From assembly GCF_000004075.3 (NCBI RefSeq), contig NC_026655.2:27575489-27639488 (forward strand): a stretch of DNA of 64,000 nucleotides, read 5' to 3'. Shown here piece after piece: positions 12,573 to 24,772 of this stretch. The notes beneath the pieces were generated by a model. That model was not told the origin of the DNA and ran no database searches. It saw only the letters and a list, made by a program, of their open reading frames with translations. Origin of the DNA: Cucumis sativus. Taxonomy: Eukaryota; Streptophyta; Magnoliopsida; Cucurbitales; Cucurbitaceae. Every line of letters begins with the position of its first letter. Within the stretch, counting starts at the first letter, position 1. The position numbers and the translations under genes are program-made.

Positions 12573-13140
12573 GTGAGTATCCTTTAGAGAAACATGGTTT
12601 TGTTTAATAGGAAACAAAGATGTCAATTGGCTCCAACTAATTGTAAGAAGAATTGTTAATTAAAAATAAATTGTCTCAAAGTGTATGACTTTGAAGTGAT
12701 ATAATAATTAAAAAAGAAAAGAAAAGAAAAGTGTTGATTGAGAATTCAATGAATAAAAACCACATTGAAATATGAAACTAAAAATATAATATATGTTGGA
12801 AACAATTCATTCATCCAAATGGGAAATAATAGAAAGAAAGAAAGAAAGAGTTGAAAGAAAGACGTGGTTGGAGAACTCATTGTGGCCAAAGAGGATTTTA
12901 ATATCTCACAAATGTAAACACAAACATTCCACTAGTCAACAATGTAGCTAATGTTATACATGTCAAAATCAAATTTTAAAAACTAAACATGCTTCATATC
13001 AATAATGTTTCAAAGTCCAACAAATATAATCAAATCCATAATAATCAAAATGAATTATATGTATATCAAACACTATATTTTAGATCAAATTGCTATATTT
13101 AATATTATTGCTCCCTAGTTTTTATGTTGTAATAATCTCT
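12573..13140. other. Upstream region of extensin 1
   Basis: About 12484-12800 is similar to 19213-19520 upstream of extensin 2, with shared words such as 'caattggctccaactaattgtaa' (split by small changes) and 'gaaagacgtggttggaga'. Conserved promoter DNA is likely. Part of 13000-13090 also resembles 19700-19770. Confidence 0.55.
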
Positions 13141-15899
13141 AAAAATAGAATGAACATTTTTCATTAATCAACCAAGAAATGGTACCAAGCCAATTTAGAT
13201 GCAACAATACAAACACAAATAAAATATTAAACCCTAAACAATTATAAGAAAAAGCCCACCTAAGACACCATATGTACAAAACTTTTGGAGGGGAAATTGT
13301 AAACATAGTTTTTGAAAAAATAGGCCAAATCTAAAATGTGAAATTGATTTAAATAGCAAAATTTTTAAAAATATTTACAGATAAAAAAGTTTTTACATTC
13401 ACGTCAAATTGATTTAAATAGCAAAATCCTTAAAATTATTTACAGATAAAAAAGTTCTTACATTCGTAGACTTTATCAAAATAGTTTGTGGAATAGATTG
13501 ATAAATTTACAAAGACAAGTAAAGAAATCAAAATGGAAGGCCAAAGGAGAAGCTAAGGTCAAAGGTAGAGTTCTGCTAACAAAGTTTGAAAGAATGTGTC
13601 AATTCAGTTGTAAAAATGTATCTTCTTAGGAAATAATTGTTCATAAGTAAATAAGATCTTAGTTGGTGTCACTCAATTAGCTGAAGTGAGAGCACATGAC
13701 TGTTGTTATGTTCGAGGTGTAGTTCCACGTAGCTTGCTCATACCTTGAGGCAAATATAAACGAGCAATAGTTACCTTTTTTTTTTTTATTATGGTTTTCT
13801 GCTTGGTTACATTGTTAATCTTATAGCTTTTATGTCACGCCTTTGCATTTGTCAAAATTTAAAGTTTGGATACAAAATAGTCAATTTGTCTTGAAGTGAG
13901 AGATTGTTAAGAAAATGTGGAGTCCAAAACTCCCGAGACTTATTTGGCTTTCATTGACTCATAATAACCCTTCATTTCTTTGATTGGCAAAATTTGGAGG
14001 TAATTTATCAAAACAAGAATATGTACGGGTGGAATCCTTTACAAACAAGAAAAATTAGAAGAAAAAATATGCATCCATAGTATAGTATGGATGTGTGTGC
14101 TCTTTCAGAAAATTGTGTTCATTCTCTTCTCATCTTTAGAGTTTTTCTTTCTATTTATTTCAAAACACTTCTGGTGTGGACTGCAAATCAAATAGTTTCA
14201 TGTTGAGCTATATAAGCGAGATTTGAAGGTTCTTTGCAAGCTCTATCATAGTAGAACATGTGTAACAAATTGGACGTAGTTATGACTTATGAGTTTGGAT
14301 CGAACTAGTATTTTTTGATATCTTTCTCTTTTTTTTTCCTTCTCTTTATTATTTACTTTTTTCTGGTCGATTATTTATTTTTCTCCAACAAAGTTTGAGA
14401 TATAGTTTAGTTTATTTTACATTTACTTATATTTCATATAAATTTCCAACGGAGGGAAGTTAACAAAAAAATTAGTTGATACTCACAAGTCCAATTTTCT
14501 AAGTTAAATTACAAAATTGGTCCCTATAACTCTAAGAAAGATCATTCTATTTTATTTTTCATGTCATGAGTTTATCTTCAATATTTTTATGTTAGTCATT
14601 TCCACGTTCGGGACAAGGATTAAAGGGAAAATGGATAAGTTTATTCCCCTTATTCCTTCTTTATTCTCTTCCTCTCGATCTTTCTCTTTCTTCCTCTCAA
14701 TCCTTCTTTTCCTTCGAAAAATAATTTTTCAATCACATCAAACTTTTCTCTATTTTCAAAATATAAATGTTGTTTCCTTAGTAATTTATGTTAACAAATA
14801 TAATTATGTTTTCATTTTTTCAAAGCAATTTTTTATATATATTTCCACATATATACATATAATTATCAAATTTCTAACAAAATTTCACTCCTCAATTTAA
14901 CTAAATAAACATCTAAAATATTTAATTAATTCAAATTCAATCCAAATTTAATAATTAATTAAATATTCAACCTACAAAACCATAAATTCTAAATGAAGTA
15001 ACTTGTGATTGTCTGTCTGTTTTTCTGCATGATTTGTTTATGTTTTGGTTTCCACTACTTGTTTTTGTTTTGGTTTCCACTACTTATTCTAATGTACGGT
15101 GTAATTGATGTTCACCGTTTAACTACGTTCCAAAAATTTTATTTTTCATATTTCATTTTAATATATTATGTTCGTTGTCGTTTGTTTAAATCGATTGTTA
15201 ACGATACACAATTTCTCAATATTGCACTTACAACATCAATTTTTTAAAAAATAGATATAGTTTCTTTTGCACGTAACGAATCAATTAATTTATTAACATG
15301 AAAAACTTGCTTACAAAATATGTATTGTAAATATTTATAATTCTTTTTTATTATAATCTTTCCTCCAAAGGATAATCTGTTTAGATGTTTTTAATCTAGT
15401 TTTATCACCTTGGAGATCTTGAGAAGATTCAATGGTGGAATGGAATCAATTATAGAGAAGAAGTACGTAAACATTTTGAATTTAGACAGAGAGAGAAAAA
15501 GCATGTGGTCTTGGTTTGATATTATTTGACCATTATAGAGAAGAAGAGAGTAAAAGATGTACTCATAACTTTGAAGTGGGAGAACAAGAGTAAGCTTGAT
15601 TGATAAAATATATAACTCAAATACAAACATTTGCAAATATAGTTTCAATAACAAAACATAATCAAATTCAAATTTTTATCAAACACAATAATACATTTGA
15701 TAATTTTCTCCATCATAAAAACTTATACAGGGTAATTAACTCAATTTGTTTACGAAGAATTCAAATATTCCATCGAATATGGCAAGAACTTGCATCGATA
15801 TAAAGATTAAAAATAGAATCTTTTATATGTGTGAGGTGGAGGTATTGAGACTTCACAATATGAAAAAGATTGGAACTTTGTGAACGAAGAGTGTGATGT
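13141..15899. repeat. Extensin downstream flank, copy belonging to extensin 2
   Basis: Longest copy of the duplicated flank. It matches the orphan copy at 6340-8014 in several ordered blocks and the extensin 1 flank at 9430-10503. It contains an inserted AT-rich stretch (about 14590-15380) absent from the other copies. I see no supported gene in it. Confidence 0.55.
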
Positions 15900-18800
15900 T
15901 TAATAATATGACGGTGGTGGTGATAGAGATGGAGGGGGTGGAGATTTATAAATGTAAGGAGATGGTGAAGGTGGTGGTGGAGATTTATAAATATATGGAG
16001 GAGGTGGCGATGGAGACGGTGGAGGTGGTGAGTTATAATAGTACGGTGGAGGTGGTGAAGGAGATGGAGGTGGAGGAGATTTGTAAACATAGGGGGGAGG
16101 TGGTGATGGAGATGGTGGAGGAGGAGACTTATAAACATAAGGAGGTGGTGGAGATGAAGATGGTGGCGGAGGTGATTTGTAAACGTATGGAGGAGGTGGA
16201 GATGAAGATGGTGGTGGGGGAGACTTATAGACATAAGGAGGTGGTGGAGATGGGGATGGTGGTGGGGGTGATTTGTAAATATATGGAGGAGGCGGTGATG
16301 GAGATGGTGGAGGGGGAGATTTATAGATATAAGGAGGTGGTGGGGATGGTGATGGCGGTGGAGGAGATTTATAAACATATGGAGGAGGTGGAGAAGGAGA
16401 AGGTGGAGGGGGAGACTTATAATAATATGGTGGAGGAGGTGAAGGAGATGGAGGAGGAGGAGATTTGTAAACATACGGAGGAGGTGGTGATGGAGAAGGT
16501 GGGGGTGGGGATTTATAGATGTAAGGAGGTGGTGGGGATGGAGATGGTGGAGGGGGAGACTTATAGACATAAGGAGGTGGTGGAGATGGTGATGGTGGAG
16601 GAGGAGATTTGTAAATGTATGGAGGTGGTGGAGAAGGAGACGGTGGAGGAGGAGACTTATAAACATATGGAGGTGGAGGAGAAGGTGATGGCGGTGGAGG
16701 AGATTTGTAAACATATGGAGGTGGTGGAGATGGAGATGGTGGTGGAGGAGACTTATAGACATATGGAGGTGGTGGAGAAGGTGATGGTGGTGGAGGAGAT
16801 TTGTAAACGTATGGAGGTGGTGGAGATGGAGATGGTGGAGGAGGAGATTTGTAAACGTATGGAGGTGGTGGAGATGGAGATGGTGGAGGTGGAGACTTAT
16901 AAACATATGGAGGTGGTGGAGATGGTGATGGTGGAGGAGGAGATTTGTAAATGTATGGTGGTGGTGGAGATGGAGATGGTGGTGGTGGTGATTTGTAAAC
17001 ATATGGAGGTGGTGGGGATGGAGATGGTGGAGGGGGAGACTTATAGACATAAGGAGGTGGTGGAGATGGTGATGGTGGGGGAGGAGATTTGTAAATGTAT
17101 GGAGGTGGTGGAGAAGGAGACGGTGGAGGAGGAGACTTATAAACATATGGAGGTGGAGGAGAAGGTGATGGCGGTGGAGGAGATTTGTAAACATATGGAG
17201 GTGGTGGAGATGGGGATGGTGGTGGAGGAGACTTATAGACGTATGGAGGTGGTGGAGAAGGTGATGGTGGTGGAGGAGATTTGTAAACGTATGGAGGTGG
17301 TGGAGATGGAGATGGAGGAGGAGGAGATTTGTAAACGTATGGAGGTGGTGGAGATGGAGATGGTGGAGGAGGAGACTTATAAACATATGGAGGTGGTGGA
17401 GATGGTGATGGTGGAGGAGGAGATTTGTAAATGTATGGTTGGTGGTGGAGATGGAGATGGTGGTGGTGGTGATTTGTAAACATATGGAGGTGGTGGGGAT
17501 GGAGATGGTGGAGGGGGAGACTTATAGACATAAGGAGGTGGTGGAGATGGTGATGGTGGTGGAGGAGATTTGTAAATGTATGGAGGCGGTGGGGATGGAG
17601 ATGGTGGAGGAGGAGATTTATAGACATAAGGAGGTGGTGGAGATGGTGAAGGTGGAGGAGGAGACTTATAGACATATGGAGGTGGTGGAGATGGTGATGG
17701 TGGTGGAGGAGATTTGTAAACGTAAGGAGGTGGTGGAGATGGAGATGGTGGAGGAGGAGACTTATAAACATAAGGAGGTGGTGGAGATGGCGATGGTGGT
17801 GGGGGAGATTTATAGACATAAGGAGGCGGGGGAGATGGTGATGGTGGTGGAGGAGATTTATAGACATAAGGAGGTGGTGGAGATGGTGATGGTGGTGGGG
17901 GAGATTTATAGACATATGGAGGTGGTGGAGACGGTGATGGTGGAGGAGGAGATTTGTAAACATATGGAGGTGGTGGAGATGGAGACGGTGGGGGAGGAGA
18001 CTTGTAGACATATGGAGGTGGTGGAGATGGAGATGGTGGGGGAGGAGACTTATAGACATATGGAGGTGGTGGGGATGGTGATGGTGGAGGAGGAGATTTG
18101 TAAACATATGGAGGGGGTGGAGATGGAGATGGTGGAGGAGGAGACTTATAAACATATGGTGGTGGTGGAGGTGGTGATGGTGGTGGAGGAGATTTGTAAA
18201 TATATGGAGGAGGAGGTGATGGAGATGGTGGAGGAGGAGATTTGTAAACATATGGTGGCGGTGGTGATGGTGAAGGCGGAGGAGGCGACTTATAGACATA
18301 AGGAGGTGGTGGAGATGGGGATGGTGGTGGGGGAGATTTATAAACATATGGAGGTGGTGGAGATGGAGATGGAGGAGGTGGAGACTTATAGACATAAGGA
18401 GGTGGTGGAGATGGTGATGGTGGCGGAGGAGATTTATAAACGTAAGGAGGTGGTGGAGATTTTCGATAATCTGGTGCTTCTGGTCTCTCACGAGGAGGAG
18501 GTGGTGATTTGTATTTATAAGGTGGTGGTGGAGAAGAGGATGGTGGAGGTGGAGACTTGTAGTAATAAGGAGGTGGTGGAGAAGGTGATGGTGGGGGTGG
18601 TGATTTGTAAACATATGGAGGAGGTGGAGATGGAGACGGTGGGGGAGGAGACTTGTATACATACGGAGGTGGTGGAGATGGTGATGGTGGAGGAGGAGAC
18701 TTATAGACATACGGAGGTGGTGGAGATGGTGATGGAGGTGGAGGAGATTTATAGATATACGGAGGTGGTGGAGACGGTGATGGTGGAGGAGGAGATTTGT

Positions 18801-19212
18801 AAACATATGGAGGTGGTGGAGATGGAGACGGTGGGGGAGGAGACTTATAGACATATGGAGGTGGTGGGGATGGTGATGGTGGAGGAGGAGACTTATAAAC
18901 ATATGGTGGAGGTGGAGATGGTGATGGTGGTGGTGGTGATTTATAAATGTATGGAGGTGGCGGTGATGGAGAAGGTGGAGGAGGTGAGCTATAGACATAA
19001 GGGGGAGGTGGTGGAGATTTGTAATAATAAGGTGATGGCGGTGGTGGAGACTTCAATGGCGGTGGTGGTGAACTATAATAATAAGGGGATGGTGGCGGTG
19101 GTGATGCATAAACATAAGGGTTTTTTCCAGCCACAACTGTAGTAGCAAGAAGACATAATATGACATAACAGAAGATCGGGAGCCAATGTCCCGGAGGTTT
19201 TGATATCTTCAT
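15900..19212 (-). CDS. Extensin 2, long SPPPP/YVYK extensin with a one-base frameshift
   Basis: Second tandem extensin. The first ATG is at 19212; an in-frame upstream TTG at 19227 is not a start. A signal peptide (MKISKPPGHW..., ending VVAG) is followed by very regular 16-residue [16 protein letters not shown] units. From 19212 the frame is open to about 17440, then an extra T (17439-17440) shifts it. It ends at 17377 as a 611-aa product with a foreign tail beginning TIHLQISSS. The YVYK repeats resume at once in the next frame and run to the PPPSYY and stop codon at 15900. Without the extra base the protein would be 1103 aa. The matching site one 480-bp repeat away (16959) lacks the T, so either a sequence/assembly error in the repeat or a recent mutation is likely. 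Near 18455-18500 a non-repeat island (PRERPEAPDYRK) interrupts the array. Confidence 0.88.
16516..17600 (-). repeat. 480-bp higher-order tandem repeat within extensin 2
   Basis: The order of variant 48-bp units repeats with a period of 480 bases, which is ten 16-residue units. The block containing 'ttatagacataagg' occurs at 16561, 17041 and 17522; the last step is 481 because of the inserted T. Neighbouring variant units (with GATGGCGGT, GAAGGAGACGG and similar) recur in the same order. This indicates recent unequal exchange on top of the basic 48-bp repeat. Confidence 0.75.
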
Positions 19213-19296
19213 CTCTTTTCCCTCCAACTTCCTCTAATGGAAAAGAGAGAGAAAATGTGATTGAAAAATTATGTTTAGTATCCAAGTTTGAAGGTG

Positions 19297-19304
19297 TTTT
19301 TATA
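19297..19304 (-). promoter_or_regulatory. TATA box of extensin 2
   Basis: TATAAAAA on the minus strand at the same 92-base distance from the ATG as in extensin 1, in the shared context GTGTTTTTATAGTGAGTAT on the plus strand. Confidence 0.7.
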
Positions 19305-21139
19305 GTGAGTATCGTGTAGAGAAACATGGTTTTGTTTAATAGAAAATAAACATGTCAATTGGCTCCAACTAATTGTAACACAATTTTTAAAAAATATATT
19401 ATTTCAAATTGTACGACTTTGAAGTGATATAATAATTAAAAAAAGAGAAAAGAAAAGTGTTGATTGGGAATTCAATGAATAAAAACCACATTCAAATATG
19501 AAACCCAAAAAATATATAAGAAGCATTCATAGATCCAAATGGCAAATAGAAAGAAAGACGTGGTTGGAGAGGTCATTGTCGGCAAAGAGGATTTTAATGT
19601 CTCACAAATGCAAAGACAAACATACTACTACCCAACAATTAGCAACAAACAATACATGTCAAAATCAATTTTTCTCAAAATCATATACATTCTTCATATA
19701 ATGATTCAAAGTCAAACAAATATAATAAAATCCATCATCAAAATCAATTATATGTATATGGAAAAGTATATTTTAATTTGTTGGTGTTTGGACATGCACA
19801 CCACTTTCTCTAATTGTATACTCTTAACAAGGTGTTTTAATCATATATATATATACATGCTAAAATTTGATCTCTCTTTTACCATTCTAACTATTTCCCA
19901 GTTTGTCGTAATACAAATGAGAGAAAATGAACATAGTTTTTCCTTCATTTATTCATCATTCATGTTTACTATAATTACTGTGAATAGAGATTTTAATACG
20001 TGGGTCTCGAAACATAGACAAAAATTGTACATTTTATGTCTTGTTTATACTATCTTAAAAAAAAATTGTACTTCTTTACTCAAATATGGTGTAAAATTTA
20101 TATTATTATATATCAACTTGATCATAGCTCAACTATTTCAAACATATATATTTTCTCAACCAAAAGTCTAAAAGCTTCAAAATGCATGCACAATTACGTT
20201 TAGAAATACAAAATTATTTTCTTTAACTTTTACTTTTCTTGTAGTACAACAATCACGAAATAGAAGATTGAACCTACGACGTCTAAGGATGGAGCGCATG
20301 CTAATACCTCTTAGCTAAAATTTATTTTTGGCTTTTATACATATTTTCTAACTTAGATGCTGCCAAATTCTTATCTTTAAATATCAACATAAACATATAT
20401 AACTCATTGGTAAGATTAGATGTTAATAAAGTCACAGCTTCACATGTTTGAATTAAAAAGAAAATCATATTATTAGGTATCTTAATCATATTCTTATTTA
20501 ATTGGTAAAAGTCAAGCCATACCCATATATAGAAATAGGAATCATGATATATTTGTAATATTTTGGAAAGTGAAGTTAGAACTAAAGACATTTTTAAACA
20601 TTTAATTAGTTTGTTATTATATTGAATGTTCTAAAATGTTAAGGACCCAATTAGAAAACTAATTGATTTTGCTTAAGAATGAAAAATGTATTTTAGTTTC
20701 AAATCAATAATATAATCCTCTTATAGTTTGACACAATTACATATATATTTGTCCCTTTGAGCCTAACAAATTGGTTGTTTATATACATATGATTTGACTA
20801 TTTAGCAAAAGATAAACCTTAATCCTAACATTAAATTAAAATAAAAAAAGAAAAAAAAAAACCTTTTTTCTTTTCAACAATAAATTACTATTTGAATTAG
20901 CCTTATGAGACATTATGACATATTATGTGAAGAAGGTGTTGAGATGAATAATGTGAAATATTTTCTTTATTTGTTATTCTTATGCCAAATAGAATTATTT
21001 AGGTCCTTCCTTTTTAATGATTGTTTTACCTTTTTATACCATGAATTTTCCAAAATATATATATATTTGAAAATTTGTTTATTTATTTATTTATGTTTAT
21101 GTCAATTTTGAGAAATCAACAAAATCCAAAAATATTTAC
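19305..21139. other. Upstream region of extensin 2 and intergenic DNA
   Basis: 19213-19520 is conserved with the extensin 1 promoter region. Beyond about 19770 no gene is supported. The 210-codon open frame over 19539-20171 reads through AT-rich DNA, shows no domain, and is probably not real. A motif near 20262-20325 (GATTGAACCTACGACGTC) looks like a reversed tRNA-like B-box region. Confidence 0.5.
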
Positions 21140-21790
21140 GGTCCTTGTATTTATTTTCTCTTCCAAGTTTCTTCACACTTCCTCTTTCATGTTTTCTTTC
21201 TTATATTTTTAAACAATTTATTCTTCTGGTTAAATTTTTTATTTCATCTTCACTATTTTCGACAAAATTCTTTAAAGCTACTTCATCTTCCTCATATTCA
21301 AGAATATCAAAATCGTTTATATATAATTTTGACATGATCTGAATGATCGTTTACCATTGTCAACACAGTTTTTTACCAAGATCGATTAAATTTGAATCCC
21401 TTTTTCAATCGTTTAAAAAGAACTATATGATCATGTTGATATGATTTAAACGATCATGTACTAACATCGAAACAATCTTGTACCCAAGATCATGTACCAC
21501 GATCATTTAGATTTGGTACAAGATCATGTACTAAGATCTAAACGATCGTGTACTAAGATCATTTAGTTTTGATACAAAATCATGTACCAAGATCATTTAG
21601 CTATTGGTACACGATCGTGTATCGTGATCGTTTAGAAGAAGACTATTCACATGTGTGTAACCAATCAATTAAATGTTGACTGGAATAATTTTGGTATTTC
21701 ATATTGTGGGTCTATGAGCTTTTTTAGTTTTTAAAATTATTTTATAGAGGGTAAATATTTTACTGGTTTGTTATATTTTTTAAAAGACCC
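21140..21790. repeat. Dispersed GATC/GTAC-rich repeat, copy 2
   Basis: Has the same arrangement as copy 1. A CT-rich head is followed by a dense array of GATCATGTAC / GATCATTTAG / GATCGTGTA words at 21330-21640. The tail reads TTTTGGTATTTCATATTGTGGGTC and then a T-rich stretch ending in 'actggtttgttata'. This copy has no Harbinger insertion and so shows the uninterrupted structure. Partial third and fourth copies appear near 57640-57800 and 56090-56180. Confidence 0.55.
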
Positions 21791-22251
21791 CTTATATTTA
21801 TTAGGTTAGAATTCCTTTTGGTTTGAACTTTATGCAAGTAACAATTTAGTCTTTAAACTTTGGTTTGTAAAAATTTAGTTTTTATATTTTTAATTTTGCA
21901 ACAATTTAATCTCTAAGGTAGAAATTAGGGTTAAGACTTAACGAGATTTTTACCTATATAAAGAGATAAACTAAATATTAGAGTTCCAATATTTTTATAA
22001 AAAGAGAAAATCTACATCATAAAATAAAAATTCACATCTAATATTTTTCGTGATTATTTTTTTACGTTGGGACCAAATTGTCACAAGTTTAGAAATACAA
22101 TGACTAAATTGTTACGTATAACTTAAGTTAAGGGACTACATTGTAACAAAATTGAAATTAAATACAAGTGCTGATTAAGTCATTACAAACCAAAGTTTAG
22201 GGACTAAAATATTGTTGTTTCCGTAAAAGTTTAGAGGCTAAATGTGTTTTT

Positions 22252-22285
<34 letters not shown>

Positions 22286-24550
22286 ATATTAAAAAGTATC
22301 ACATTATAATAAGAGACACAACAAAATGAGTCAAAATATTTACATAGAAAATTTTGGATTTTATCAATGTTAGACACTCGTAGATACTAATATAAGTCTA
22401 TGAGTTTATCAATGTTTATCGTTGATAGAAAGTCTAAAAATTTTCTATATATCATAAATATTTTTAACAGTTTTGTCATTTACAATATATAATTTATCTT
22501 TGAATGATAATAACTTTTGTCATTTACCATATATAATTTATCTTTGAATGATAATAACTTTCTATAATTGGGTATCATGTATTACATAAACTAATAAACT
22601 AATTATGAAGTGAAATTTTAAGAACGTCTTTGATAACAGTGTACATAATTAATTATATTATTTTTTAAAATCAATCAATAAATATTGACACCAAAGATTG
22701 AAAGTATGAATATTAGGTAAAAAAATAAGGTTAAGAATGTAAAATCTTGAAATGTACGACGAGTCAAATTGATACAAAGATAAAATTTTAATATTTTAAA
22801 TTGAGAGACTAAATCAAGATCAAATTTACGACTTAAAGATTAAAAGTATAATATTCAAATAGAAATTAGGCCCAAAATTTATAACCAAAAGTTATATTAA
22901 TCTTTAATACTTTTTTATATAAAAATTTTGAAAATCAAACTTAAATTAATATATAATAAATGTATATGTTTAGTTGAGCGAAATAGAATATTAAAAAAAA
23001 ATTAATTGCCAAAGTTGAATATGTATATGCAAAAGTTGAACCTTTCCATGGTAAACAGCATGTATTGACATCGTCCTACTATATTTTTGTTATAGTTGAA
23101 CCTTTCTTTGGCATTTGGGAGTAAAATTCAACATGATCAAGAAATAAGTTTTGATATTTGTAATGTGTGCTACTTTTTTAGGTAAAAGCAACTCTTATCA
23201 AAATTGAAGGTAAAAGATTGTTCATGAGACCCAAACTCGTAGAATCAAACAAACAACAAAACCTATAACTCTCGTTCGTTCCAATTCATTAAGCAAAGCA
23301 TACTTTCCTTTATTCTAGAACTAAATACTCAACTGGAATAATAAAACAATATGTAAAGTAATGATTGAGAGAAATGGTTGACATAGAAAGCTGGTTGGAA
23401 ATGAAGCACATGGAGCAACATACAGCTTGTGACAAATTATTTAATTATGTATTACGCTCTAATTTACAACCTTTTATTTAATAATTATTTGAAGAAGGTG
23501 TGCTATTTCTTTCTCTAATTTTCTTATTGTTATTCCTTCTTTTTTCCTCTGAATTCAATATCAATGGAAGGGAAGGGAAGGGAAGGGGTGAGAGATTCAA
23601 CTTTCCCAACACTTAATCAATAGGGATGAAAAGAAAAAACAAAATCAAAAACAAAAAAAGAAAGTTGACATTTATGTAAGTACTATATAATCATTCCAAG
23701 AGTAAGAATCCTTCAAACATCATTGGTTCTGTCCTGACTCTGGCTGACTTAGTCTCTCAATCTGCTATATATATACTTTATGTATAGAGAATTGTTTGGG
23801 TTCTAATAATAATTCGTTTTGGGTTTCTAAGTTAATTTGTTGTTTGAAAGGAGACGTATCCTCTATGAACATCTACACTTTTTTGGTTTAAATAAGAAGA
23901 TAGAAAGGAAAAGTTTTAAATCTTAAAGAAAACAAAAAGTCTATAGCTAAAATAAAATAAGTTTCAAATAGATAGACCATTTGAAAAAGTATTGGATAGG
24001 ACTTGATGAAATTTATGTACATAGTTCAAACAGGTTGTGGGAGTTCAAATCCTTGACCTCTTAAACAACAACATATATCGAGATTTTAATTTAAAATATA
24101 AACTTGAAAGAATGTCGATTATATAAAGTTGACAAACAAAAATATCCAAATGACATCAATAATTAACGTTGAATATACTAATGAGTCAACGACTGAATAC
24201 CTTCTATCTCAGCGGTTGAACAAAACTATAATCACAAGAATGAGAACCGAACCTGTGGCCTTTAGGAAGAAAAATTATGGTCAAGTAAAAAAGAACCAAT
24301 ATTTTTAAAATGAAAGTCGAATAAGAAAGAGACTATCAATTACAAAATTTCTATAGAATACTAATGTTCATGGATACATAAGAAACTAAAGAAACTAATT
24401 GTTTCCCATTCCTAAACTTACCAATCCTTACACATCTCTTACCTTTGCCAAAAAATAAGAAATAAAAAGGAAAAAGGGAAAGAAAAAAAGAAAAAAAGAA
24501 AAGAAAAAGCCAATCCAAACACCAAATACTGATAAAAGCTAATACAAGGA
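21791..24550. other. AT-rich intergenic DNA with repeat fragments
   Basis: 21800-22250 carries 'agtctttaaactttggtttg' and 'agggactaaattgttac' words in both orientations, like an old inverted-repeat element. A TA tract sits at about 22253-22276, a local duplication at 22471-22562, and a (GGAAG)n-like run at 23566-23586. The (TTTC)/(TA) simple repeats near 24650-24690 lie just downstream of the BIG BROTHER-like gene. No coding region is supported. Confidence 0.5.
22471..22562. repeat. Two-copy tandem duplication, about 46 bp
   Basis: The block 'catttac(a/c)atatataa...gaatgataataactttt' occurs twice in direct succession with one visible base change, so the duplication is recent. Confidence 0.75.
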
Positions 24551-24772
24551 GAATTAATCTTTATTCACTTCATCACTGCCATATTACTAAAGTGGAAATA
24601 TTTAAGAAAGAAAAATCAAGTGATTGCCTTGCGCCACTCCATATATATAAATATATAAAAATATATATATATATTCTTTCTTTCTTTCTTTTTCACAAAA
24701 ATTTTAAAAATAATGAACAATAACAAAGATTATGTTCTTCTGTCATCTAACACAGTGAAGTGAGAAGAAGAC

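Noticed and set aside
17377..17434. Foreign C-terminal tail (TIHLQISSS...) as a genuine extensin 2 end
   Set aside because: It arises only after the extra T at 17439-17440. The repeat continues in the next frame, so the tail is a frameshift product.
15900..18998. 1032-codon minus-strand frame as a separate gene
   Set aside because: Its first half is shifted-frame extensin 2 and its second half is the true extensin 2 C-terminal part. It is one gene split by a frameshift.
15893..19142. Long plus-strand open frames (Glu/Val/Met-rich, up to 567 codons) over the extensin genes
   Set aside because: They are antisense readings of the 48-base extensin repeat, which happens to lack stops in that frame. 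They have no signal, domain or independent start context.
19539..20171. 210-codon plus-strand open frame
   Set aside because: AT-rich, with Ile/Phe/Tyr-heavy composition and no domain. It begins inside the duplicated extensin promoter flank.
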